This document shows positions 1 through 6,224 of a stretch of 7,239 bases of DNA, in pieces (position 1 is the stretch's first letter; the number at the start of each line of letters is the position of its first letter). The notes under the pieces are model-generated. The model did not search any database, was not told where the DNA came from, and worked only from the letters and a program-made list of their open reading frames with translations. The position numbers were made by a program, and so were the translations under genes. The DNA lies in contig JACQJM010000049.1 of assembly GCA_016205045.1 (NCBI GenBank), forward strand, positions 1 through 7,239, in the 5' to 3' direction. The DNA is from Elusimicrobiota bacterium. GTDB taxonomy: Bacteria > Elusimicrobiota > Elusimicrobia > JACQJN01.

Positions 1-372
1 CGCATGCTCCGTATGACTCTGCCGGATGCCCCTTTACAGACTCTTCCTCCGCACCATGTTTTATTTAAAACATTTTATCTGATTCGCACACTGGGAGGCC
101 GGGCGATGGTGGAACCCTCACTACAAGGTATTTCTTGGGGAAAACGCCTGGTCGTCGTTTACTCCCGCAATGATCTTTTAGGAGCCTGGATTAAAGATAA
201 TCTGGGAAACCCTCTTTTTCCTTGCATTCCCCGAGGAGAGGCCCAGCGTTGGGATGCTAAAAAAATGACGGTCAACATTCTCTTTTATGCCCTCACAGGA
301 AATTATAAAGAAGATGCGGTCCACCAACCTTACATCCTTCAGAAAATGCGAGCGGAGCCAATTCCCCACTAA
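1..372 (+). CDS. DUF4159 domain protein, C-terminal part (5' end outside window)
   Basis: The reading frame is open from the first base and shows 123 residues up to a TAA stop. The sequence looks like the end of a DUF4159 domain: a 'pLp..H.lf..fy' stretch near residues 14-27, a 'GKRLVVVYSRNDL' core near 47-59, and an 'NILFYALTGNYKEDAVH' ending near 92-108. The family function is unknown. It is usually found with MoxR ATPase, DUF58, BatA-like and VWA proteins in envelope-associated clusters. ATG codons at 4 and 13 are in frame but lie inside the expected domain, so the true start is probably upstream. The stop shares one base with the start of the next gene (TAATG, 370-374), which points to one transcript and translational coupling. 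The family call rests on motif recall, not on a search. Confidence 0.75.
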   Translation, partial: RMLRMTLPDAPLQTLPPHHVLFKTFYLIRTLGGRAMVEPSLQGISWGKRLVVVYSRNDLLGAWIKDNLGNPLFPCIPRGEAQRWDAKKMTVNILFYALTGNYKEDAVHQPYILQKMRAEPIPH

Positions 373-2597
373 TGCGCCTTCTCTTTGAAACTCCTTGGAC
401 ATGGGCTCTAGCCGCCCTCGCGGCCCTTCTTCCTTTGGGATGGTACACCTACCACCAACGACCTCAACTGCTGCGATGGCTACGCCTACTTTTCGTGGGC
501 CTGCTGCTACTTCTTCTTCTCAAACCCTCTTTGATGTTGATACAAAAAACAACCGAAAAACCTCGTCTAACACTTCTCATCAACCGGAGTAAATCAATGG
601 GCATCAAAGAAAAGCTCCCAGGGTCTTCTGCGCAAAAAACCCTCACCCGCTGGCATCAGGCTCTTGAATGGTTGAGCGAAAAACTACCGGATCTGGAAAA
701 AAAAGCTCAGGTCCAGTTCTATGCCTGGGGAGAGTATGCCGAACGCCAATCCCTTTCGCAACTTCGCTCCCTCTCTCCTTCTGAAACGCTCACCAGCTTA
801 GAAACTGCCTTGCAAGAAGTATTGCGAGAGGAACCTCAACAGATTTGGATTCTATCCGATGGGGTGGAAGAGTCTTCCGAGGATTTGGTTCCTTTATTGG
901 ATCATCTTCCTGTTCCTTTGAATGTTCTAGGCGTGGGAAAACCCGAAAAATATTCAGGTGGAAAAATCGCCCGCATACAACTACCTGATTTCACTTTCCT
1001 CCATCTCCCATTTGAAATTCATGTCGATTGGGAAATTAAAAGCAAGAAAGGACAACGCATTCCTTTAAAACTGTTCCGGAATAAAAGATTGCTGGGAGAG
1101 CAACTGCTCTCCTCTAACACGGAAGAGGAAATAGGACACAGCACCTTTACGGTCTATCCGGGATCCCTGGGAAGAGAAACCTACCGCGCAGAATTAGATC
1201 AAAGCTTCTCAGAATCTTCCACGGATGTGCTGAGGCAAAAATGGAGAATCATGCACCTGACGGGAAGACCGAGTTTTGAGTATGCCCACTTGCGCGATCT
1301 TTTGAAATCAAACCCCAACTATGAACTGGTTTCTTTTGTCATCTTGAGAAATCCTGACAACATTATGCCTGTTCCTGATTCAGAACTTTCCCTAATCCCT
1401 TTTCCCGCACAAGAAATCTTTGTTCAGGATCTATTTCGTTTCGATCTGTTTATCCTGGAAAATTTTGCCTGGTCTAAATTCGGTCTTCCCCTTTCCTATT
1501 TGGAATCCTTAAAAACATTCGTATCACGCGGAGGAGGGCTTTTGATTATAGGGGGAGAAAATGCCCTCATAGGAGGCGGCTACAAAGCAACCGCCCTAGA
1601 AGCTCTTTCCCCCATAAACTTTCAATCGGGAGGCAATGATTTCCATTTCAACTCTTTTAAACCTAAACCTTACAACCAAAGTCTTCAACATCCTTTGTTG
1701 CAATGGATGCTTCCTCCCGGCGGTGGCACTAAATCCTCATCTCCTGGACGTGCCCCAGGAGATGATTTCAATTCTCTTTGGAACCATCTGCCTCCCTTAG
1801 AGGGATTTCACTCTTATGATTCATTAAAACCAGGTGCCATTCCCCTTTGGGTTCATCCTTCCCAAAAAACGCCCCTGGGCCAGGAAACTTCCATCCTCAC
1901 CAGTTGGTCCTATGGTAAGGGCAAGGTGCTTCTCTGGGCAAGCCCCTCCACATGGAAATGGAAATTGGCAGGAGGGTTAAACCCTCGAATATCCTCCTTT
2001 TATGCCCGCTTCTGGACCCGCAATATCCAATACCTCACGGGAGACCTCGATTTTAAAAGAGTACGATGGTCCCCTCTTCCCCAGGCTTGGCTTCGCAAAG
2101 ATCCTCTTCCATTGAGTTTCACCGTATTCGATGAAACTTTTCAGCCTTTCAAAGATCCTGTTCACATCCGGGTGCATTGGTTTCGGCCAGGCCAGACCTC
2201 ACCCGAAATACCTCTTGTGAGACCTGAGGAAACAGGACGCTACCAAGTAGAGTTGCACAACTTTAAAAAAGGTCCCCAACGTCTAAAAGTTTGGGTCCAT
2301 GCTCAAGGAAAACTGATTGGAGAAGATGAGATAAAATTTGAGTGGAATGACTCTCTTTCCTCCTATGAGGCCTTCAATAGGAATGCTCTGGTGAAAATAG
2401 CTCATAAAGCCCGCGGGAATTACTCGGATCTGAACCAGCTAGAGATAAAAACGTGGCTTCGAGAATTACCTCCTTCCAAGGAAGGTCAGGTGGTTGTGGG
2501 CAAAAAAAATCTATGGGATTCCCCTCTATTTTTAGGTTTGCTGATAGGTTTGATTTTTCTAGAATGGATTCTGCGGCGCATGAGAGGATACTCCTAG
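372..2597 (+). CDS. Membrane-anchored VWA-like / amidotransferase-like-fold protein
   Basis: The 741-residue protein has two N-terminal membrane segments (about 10-26 and 37-57). A VWA-like domain follows (about 64-190), with strand 'RLTLLI' leading into N-R-S-K-S at 71-75 and a later 'ILSDG' at 160-164. After a beta-rich middle section comes a region resembling the class I glutamine-amidotransferase fold: 'FDLFILENF' at 357-365, 'GGGLLIIGG' at 387-395 and 'YGKGKVLLWAS' at 514-524. A last membrane segment lies at about 718-735. Database names such as 'glutamine amidotransferase' would mislead, because no Cys nucleophile elbow is seen. The first Asp of the usual VWA metal site (DxSxS) is Asn here, while D163 remains. 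The ATG overlaps the stop of the DUF4159 gene. The pair resembles BatA/MoxR-type clusters, so a role in envelope protein assembly is likely but unproven. An in-frame palindrome encodes residues 456-465. Confidence 0.8.
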   Translation: MRLLFETPWTWALAALAALLPLGWYTYHQRPQLLRWLRLLFVGLLLLLLLKPSLMLIQKTTEKPRLTLLINRSKSMGIKEKLPGSSAQKTLTRWHQALEWLSEKLPDLEKKAQVQFYAWGEYAERQSLSQLRSLSPSETLTSLETALQEVLREEPQQIWILSDGVEESSEDLVPLLDHLPVPLNVLGVGKPEKYSGGKIARIQLPDFTFLHLPFEIHVDWEIKSKKGQRIPLKLFRNKRLLGEQLLSSNTEEEIGHSTFTVYPGSLGRETYRAELDQSFSESSTDVLRQKWRIMHLTGRPSFEYAHLRDLLKSNPNYELVSFVILRNPDNIMPVPDSELSLIPFPAQEIFVQDLFRFDLFILENFAWSKFGLPLSYLESLKTFVSRGGGLLIIGGENALIGGGYKATALEALSPINFQSGGNDFHFNSFKPKPYNQSLQHPLLQWMLPPGGGTKSSSPGRAPGDDFNSLWNHLPPLEGFHSYDSLKPGAIPLWVHPSQKTPLGQETSILTSWSYGKGKVLLWASPSTWKWKLAGGLNPRISSFYARFWTRNIQYLTGDLDFKRVRWSPLPQAWLRKDPLPLSFTVFDETFQPFKDPVHIRVHWFRPGQTSPEIPLVRPEETGRYQVELHNFKKGPQRLKVWVHAQGKLIGEDEIKFEWNDSLSSYEAFNRNALVKIAHKARGNYSDLNQLEIKTWLRELPPSKEGQVVVGKKNLWDSPLFLGLLIGLIFLEWILRRMRGYS
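1737..1765. repeat. Perfect 11-bp inverted repeat with 7-nt loop inside the VWA gene
   Basis: TCATCTCCTGG (1737-1747) is followed by the 7-base spacer ACGTGCC and by its exact reverse complement (1755-1765). The flanks AAAT (1731-1734) and ATTT (1765-1768) could extend the stem past a small bulge. The hairpin lies inside coding sequence and encodes a Ser/Gly/Pro-rich stretch near residues 456-465 between two better-ordered segments. It resembles a REP-type or in-frame palindromic insertion, but a single copy in this window cannot show that it is repeated in the genome. A downstream T-run is absent, so it is unlikely to be a terminator. Confidence 0.65.
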
Positions 2598-2606
2598 TTA
2601 GAAAAC

Positions 2607-2641
2607 GATGAAGTATGAATGATGAATCGCAAATAAGAATC
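2607..2641 (+). repeat. Heptanucleotide tandem array at the start of the DUF2723 gene
   Basis: Three related 7-base units are consecutive: GATGAAG (2607-2613), TATGAAT (2614-2620) and GATGAAT (2621-2627). Two weaker units follow, up to 2641. Each of the first three carries an ATG, and because 7 is not a multiple of 3 these ATGs (2608, 2615, 2622) fall in three different frames. Only the middle one opens the DUF2723 gene. The array starts 9 bases after the stop of the VWA gene. Confidence 0.6.
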
Positions 2642-4747
2642 AACATCTGGTTGACCTCCTTTTTCTTTATCTTCTCCTTTACGCTCTACCTTTACACGAT
2701 GCCTCCCGACATCGCTCCCTACCGGGATGCGGGTGAAATGGCCGTGGCCGCTCAAACCCTATCCGTAGCGCATCCTCCCAGCTATCCCCTCTACATCCTT
2801 TTGGGGCATTGCTTCCAAAAACTTCCCTTAGGAAGCCCTACGTTTCGACTCAATCTCCTTTCCGCCTTGGCGGGAGCCAGCGCGGTAGCCCTTCTTTTTC
2901 AACTGATCTCCTCTTCCTTTGGTTTGGGAGCAGGAACTCTAGTCGCTTCGTTCTGGATGATCAACCTCACATTCTGGCACGTTTCACAGGTTTCCGAGAT
3001 GTACAGCCTGCATGTTCTCTTGATCCTGCTTTTATGGAAAATCCTTGACCCCACCGCGAGCACCACCTCGCGCCCTAAAGTTTTCCTGTTTTCTTTTATG
3101 GTCGCATTGTTCTTAGGAAACCGCTCAGACCTCCTCCTCCTGCTCCCCGCCATACTTTGGATTTTCTATCGCCAACAGTTTTTTTCTTCAAAAACCTCCC
3201 TGCGAACCTATTTTTTTGCTCTTGGATTTTTTTTGCTGGGATTTTCCATCTATCTCTATTTACCCATACGATCCAACCAAACCCCTTGGCTCAACTGGAA
3301 TAATCCCAGCCACTGGTCAAATTTTGCAGCTTCCCTCACCCGCAAAAGTTATGGGGCGAGCTTGGACATGCTCTCAAAACAATATCAAACCGGAGAACTT
3401 TTTGGGGCCAACCTATGGAAAAATGCGGAACACCTGAAGGAAAATATGGGGTGGTTGGGCCTGCTTCTTTGTTTCCTGGGTTCTGCCCTCCAGGCACGAC
3501 AGGAAAGCAGCCGATGGTTCGCTATTTTTCTGGCTTATTTTTTCTCCGGACCTCTTTTTTTATTTCTTGCCAATATGCCGCCCAACCCTCACGCCATGGC
3601 CATTGTCGAACCCCACTATCTTTTTTCCGACATCTTTCTCCTGTTTTGGATGGCCTACGGGATTCGAGCGCTTTTGAACAAATATCCCTGGGCATGGGCA
3701 CTCTGTCTAGGACAACTCCTAGTCCTGATGATCCCCCATACGATCCATTCTTTCCGCCGATGGAATTTTTTAGCTCAGGATTACGCTCATAATGTGCTGT
3801 CTTCTTTGCCTCCACAATCTTTGGTCGTGGCGCGCAAAGACGTTCCTCTATTTAGCCTCTGGCATCAACAAGTCCTTTTAAAAAACAACAGCTCCATTCC
3901 ACTCCTGGCTCAGGGTCTTTCAGGAACCCCTTGGTATCAAGATAACTTTAATCGCCAATATGGCATAGGAAAACCCATTTCGCTAAAACAGAATGATCCG
4001 GAATCCTGGGAAAAGACTCAATCCCTCTTATCCCGCAGAGTTTTTGCCACCCACGACACAGAACTTCCAAATTTCATGAATACCGCGCCTTATGGTCTTG
4101 TGGCAGAAATTCAGTCTTCCACGCCGCTTCAAGAACCCTGGCCGCTCTATGTTCTTCGGGGCAATGATCGCTATGAAGAACAGACAGATTTTTTTAGCTC
4201 CGATCTCGTTGAGGCCTACGCCTTGGGTTGGTACCGTCAAGCGGCGTTCCACATAACCCACCCCTCCCCGAAGGAAAAGCAGGGGAATATCGATCGAGCT
4301 CTTTACTTGGCTTGGGGAATCAAGAAAGAGTTCCCCGAGATTCCTCTGTCTTTGGGCATTTTGGAATCAAACCGCGGCCACTGGCCCTCGGCCGCTCACT
4401 TTTTCAGAAGGTCAACTCAACTTTATGAAAGACAAAGAATCCAGACGGAAGCCTACCATTCTCTGCCCGCCCTCAAAGACAGTGTCCGGAGTTCCAGCGC
4501 CCTGGCCTATTTGAATTTAGGCGTCTCGTTGGAAAAACAAGGCAAGAAGGAAGAGGCGGAAAAAATGTACCAGGAAGCCCTAGAGAGAAATCCTCAATTG
4601 GCGGAAGCCCACTACAACACCGCCATTCTTTATTGGAATCGCGACTGGAACCGTGTATTAGAAGAACTGAGGGAAACCTTAAGATTGGATCCCAACCACC
4701 TGCGCGCACGTCAAGCGTTAGGTCAGGTGGAGCGTCGCGGAAAGTAG
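2615..4747 (+). CDS. DUF2723 GT-C-type membrane glycosyltransferase with C-terminal TPRs
   Basis: The 710-residue protein begins with a membrane helix (about 12-28) and then the family hallmark 'RDAGE' at 37-41 and 'HPPSYPLY' at 53-60, followed by 'RLNLLSALAGA' at 78-88. About ten membrane segments follow to residue 375. D38 and E41 match the acidic loop used by GT-C lipid-linked glycosyltransferases. After the membrane part, 'AQDYAHNVLSSLPP' (387-400), 'DVPLFSLWHQQVL' (409-421) and a 'WY' at 440-441 match the soluble section of DUF2723 proteins. Two clear 34-residue TPRs occupy about 629-662 and 663-696, each ending in a '..NP' or '..DP' turn. The eukaryotic relative TMEM260 is a protein O-mannosyltransferase, so transfer of a sugar from a lipid carrier to exported proteins is likely; donor and targets are unknown. 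The ATG at 2615 is chosen because it precedes the first helix. The Shine-Dalgarno sequence is weak. It probably shares a transcript with the VWA gene. Confidence 0.85.
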   Translation: MNDESQIRINIWLTSFFFIFSFTLYLYTMPPDIAPYRDAGEMAVAAQTLSVAHPPSYPLYILLGHCFQKLPLGSPTFRLNLLSALAGASAVALLFQLISSSFGLGAGTLVASFWMINLTFWHVSQVSEMYSLHVLLILLLWKILDPTASTTSRPKVFLFSFMVALFLGNRSDLLLLLPAILWIFYRQQFFSSKTSLRTYFFALGFFLLGFSIYLYLPIRSNQTPWLNWNNPSHWSNFAASLTRKSYGASLDMLSKQYQTGELFGANLWKNAEHLKENMGWLGLLLCFLGSALQARQESSRWFAIFLAYFFSGPLFLFLANMPPNPHAMAIVEPHYLFSDIFLLFWMAYGIRALLNKYPWAWALCLGQLLVLMIPHTIHSFRRWNFLAQDYAHNVLSSLPPQSLVVARKDVPLFSLWHQQVLLKNNSSIPLLAQGLSGTPWYQDNFNRQYGIGKPISLKQNDPESWEKTQSLLSRRVFATHDTELPNFMNTAPYGLVAEIQSSTPLQEPWPLYVLRGNDRYEEQTDFFSSDLVEAYALGWYRQAAFHITHPSPKEKQGNIDRALYLAWGIKKEFPEIPLSLGILESNRGHWPSAAHFFRRSTQLYERQRIQTEAYHSLPALKDSVRSSSALAYLNLGVSLEKQGKKEEAEKMYQEALERNPQLAEAHYNTAILYWNRDWNRVLEELRETLRLDPNHLRARQALGQVERRGK

Positions 4748-5640
4748 GAATATCGGAACTGAAACATACCCAACAAATCCCATCCTCCCTGATAGGTGAG
4801 GTAAGAGATTTCAAAATTCAACTTGAGGAATTGTCCCAGCCTGAAGTTCAGCAGCATCGGATTCGCCGGAGCGCCTTGAGGCTTGATCCACTCCACGACC
4901 ACGGGATAAGAACCGGAAACTAACCAGGTCACACCTCCAAATAAAAGATTATGAGAAGTGGCTTCTTGTCCGGGATGGCCCGAAAATTTTAGCGCTTCGG
5001 GCGTCAAAAACTCCGAGAGAAGAGAAAGCTGGTCCGCCGCATTGCCCTCCATATATCCAAAACTTGTGATCCATTTGGGAAACCATCTTTTGCTCGCCAC
5101 CACATAGATCCCTCCTAATCCTTTGGTTTTTTTTTGATCCACCTTAAGAGAAACGGAAGGAGAATTAAGGGTGGGTTGCGGAGCATCCCTAAAAGCAAAA
5201 GTTCCCTGAGCACCCGCCGCCAAAGCAGGACGCCAACCCTGTTCAGTCTGGATTTGCATTTTCCCGTCCACCGTTAAAAACCACTGCCCAACGCGATCAA
5301 TATAATTAGTTTTAGCGGTGGTCCAACTCAAAGAATTTTTGCCATATAACCTTCCGATGTAGTAGGCCGCGTTAAAGTCCAATCCCAAGCCAATCGCATT
5401 TTTACCGTAGCCTCGATAAGCATTGGGCATCAACACCATTCCGCTTAAGCTAGTGGGAGGTTCTGGATGAGCCGTGGCAGCAGGTGGAGAAGGCGCAGAA
5501 GCAGAAGAAGGTGTTTCTTGAGCTGCGCTGACGGGAGCCGTGGAGGAAGGAACTACCTGCAGAAGCTGGCCATAAAGAACAGGGGTTGGTAATTGGGGGC
5601 TAGGGATTAGCAAAAAAATAAACAAATAAAATTTCTTCAT
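4723..5640 (-). CDS. Secreted, probable outer-membrane beta-barrel protein of unknown family
   Basis: The protein has 305 residues from the ATG at 5640. A TTG four codons upstream (5652) is possible, but the ATG forms an ATGA overlap with the pgpA stop and has GGAAG 5 bases upstream, so it is preferred. Residues 1-24 look like a signal peptide: MKK, then FYLFIFLLI, with cleavage perhaps near 'LYG-Q'. A Pro/Ala/Ser/Thr-rich linker spans about 30-66. The rest (about 68-305) is rich in short alternating strands with many Gly, Tyr, Trp and Phe residues, such as 'GIYVVASKRWF' at 177-187 and 'LKLNFEISYLTY' at 272-283, as in a small barrel. The usual terminal Phe is missing; the protein ends YFPRRST. 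I do not recognise a named family. Its 3' end overlaps the convergent DUF2723 gene by 25 bp. A heptamer array is built into the signal-peptide region, giving the odd Pro-rich 'IPSPQLPTP' at 12-20. Confidence 0.65.
   Translation of the reverse strand: MKKFYLFIFLLIPSPQLPTPVLYGQLLQVVPSSTAPVSAAQETPSSASAPSPPAATAHPEPPTSLSGMVLMPNAYRGYGKNAIGLGLDFNAAYYIGRLYGKNSLSWTTAKTNYIDRVGQWFLTVDGKMQIQTEQGWRPALAAGAQGTFAFRDAPQPTLNSPSVSLKVDQKKTKGLGGIYVVASKRWFPKWITSFGYMEGNAADQLSLLSEFLTPEALKFSGHPGQEATSHNLLFGGVTWLVSGSYPVVVEWIKPQGAPANPMLLNFRLGQFLKLNFEISYLTYQGGWDLLGMFQFRYSYFPRRST
5582..5609 (+). repeat. Heptamer array within the barrel gene's signal-peptide codons
   Basis: On the plus strand four consecutive 7-base units can be read, including GGGGTTG (5582-5588) and GGGATTA (5603-5609), with GTAATTG and GGGGCTA between them. 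They are similar to, and inverted relative to, the array at 5642-5676. On the coding (minus) strand they encode part of the signal-peptide region, residues 11-20. The units are degenerate, so the array call depends on the shared 7-base period and its partner array. Confidence 0.5.
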
Positions 5641-6200
5641 ACCAACTTCCAACCCCCAACCCCCAATCCCAATCTGATAATCAAGTTAGCGACTACTCCG
5701 GCCGCCACATCGTCCAAAACAATGCCAAACCCTAAGGGCATTTTCTCCAGAAACCTAAGCCCGGGAACTTTCATCACATCAAAAAATCGAAATAGGACAA
5801 AAGCGAGAAGAAGAACCGGCCAGTGGCGAGGCAAAAAAGCCATGGCTGTCCAAAACCCAACCGTTTCATCGATCACGATTCTTGAGTCATCTGGATTTCC
5901 CAAAGCCTTCTCTGCTAACCCGCTTACGACGATGGCCCCCAAAAGACTCAGAACCCAAAACCTAATGAAGGGCAGCGTATTTTGAGGAACATAAGGCATC
6001 AAAAAAAGGCCCCACAAAGTTCCCACCAATCCGGCTCCCGTCCAAAACGTCCGACGGAAGAATCGATACGGAATATAGCTTAAAAAAAGACCAGTAGCAA
6101 TTGCCTTAACAATCCATAATAGAAAGGGATGAGATATAAGATATGAGATATGAGATGTGAAAGATACCCCTTCCTTTTCCGTTACAATCTCTTTACTCAT
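5637..6200 (-). CDS. pgpA: Phosphatidylglycerophosphatase A
   Basis: PgpA removes a phosphate from phosphatidylglycerophosphate at the inner membrane to give phosphatidylglycerol. The 187-residue protein carries the family's acidic motifs: 'DDSRIVIDETVG' at 104-115 (D111, E112) and 'RFFDVMKVPGLRFLE' at 138-152, followed by 'GIVLDDVAAGV' at 159-169 (D163, D164). Several membrane segments lie between 27 and 176. The N-terminal glycine-rich 'PGT-G' loop usual in PgpA is altered to 'YIPYRFFRRTFWTGAGLVGT' (42-61). The ATG at 6200 is preferred because GAGGG lies 7 bases upstream; a GTG at 6203 is in frame and would add one residue. pgsA, which makes its substrate, ends 22 bases upstream. The stop overlaps the next start by ATGA. 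Heptamer arrays encode both the N-terminal 'SHISYLISH' and the Gly-rich C-terminus, so both ends of this protein appear shaped by repeats. Confidence 0.88.
   Translation of the reverse strand: MSKEIVTEKEGVSFTSHISYLISHPFLLWIVKAIATGLFLSYIPYRFFRRTFWTGAGLVGTLWGLFLMPYVPQNTLPFIRFWVLSLLGAIVVSGLAEKALGNPDDSRIVIDETVGFWTAMAFLPRHWPVLLLAFVLFRFFDVMKVPGLRFLEKMPLGFGIVLDDVAAGVVANLIIRLGLGVGGWKLV
5642..5676 (-). repeat. G-rich heptamer array upstream of the barrel gene start
   Basis: Five 7-base units fill the interval exactly. On the plus strand they read CCAACTT, two copies of CCAACCC, CCAATCC and a weaker CAATCTG. On the minus (coding) strand this gives G-runs separated by TT, within the last codons of pgpA, where it produces the Gly-rich tail near 177-183. 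It also supplies the GGAAG preceding the next start codon. The G-runs could form a G-quadruplex in the mRNA, or pair with the inverted array at 5582-5609. Confidence 0.65.
5646..5650 (-). promoter_or_regulatory. Shine-Dalgarno-like GGAAG for the barrel gene
   Basis: GGAAG on the minus strand ends 5 bases before the ATG at 5640. It supports that ATG over the TTG at 5652. It lies within the heptamer array and overlaps the last pgpA codons. Confidence 0.4.
6126..6160 (+). repeat. Heptamer array in the 5' codons of pgpA
   Basis: Five consecutive 7-base units fill the interval on the plus strand: GGGATGA, GATATAA, GATATGA twice, and GATGTGA. On the coding strand they encode the low-complexity 'SHISYLISH' near residues 16-24 of PgpA. 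The family does not need this stretch, because the first membrane helix starts just after it. The array is inverted relative to the one at 6195-6224. Confidence 0.75.
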
Positions 6201-6224
6201 CACACATCCCTCATCTCTCGCATC
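6195..6224 (-). repeat. Heptamer array between pgsA and pgpA, carrying the pgpA RBS and start
   Basis: On the minus strand the units GATGAGG (6215-6209), GATGTGT (6208-6202) and GATGAGT (6201-6195) are consecutive, preceded by a 9-base relative, GATGCGAGA, that overlaps the pgsA stop. The first unit supplies the Shine-Dalgarno and the third the ATG of pgpA. The unit ATGs at 6214, 6207 and 6200 fall in three frames. Confidence 0.7.
6208..6212 (-). promoter_or_regulatory. Shine-Dalgarno GAGGG for pgpA
   Basis: GAGGG on the minus strand lies 7 bases before the ATG at 6200, which decides between that ATG and the GTG at 6203. It sits at the junction of two heptamer units, so the ribosome-binding site appears to be made from repeat sequence. 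Confidence 0.55.

Noticed and set aside
1972..1986. Palindrome GAGGGTT-A-AACCCTC in the VWA gene
   Set aside because: Arms of only 7 bp with a 1-base centre, inside coding sequence, no period or partner; likely chance.
3415..3792. Plus-strand open frame of 125 residues inside the DUF2723 gene
   Set aside because: Out of frame with a strongly supported membrane protein; its composition looks like a shadow translation.
4473..4814. Minus-strand open frame of 113 residues over the DUF2723 3' end
   Set aside because: Antisense to well-supported TPR codons and without a recognisable domain; a shadow frame.
4723..5652. TTG start at 5652 for the barrel gene
   Set aside because: The ATG at 5640 forms an ATGA overlap with pgpA, has GGAAG upstream, and gives a normal MKK signal-peptide start.
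6126..6224. CRISPR-like array
   Set aside because: Units are 7 bases with no unique spacers, and no cas gene is present.
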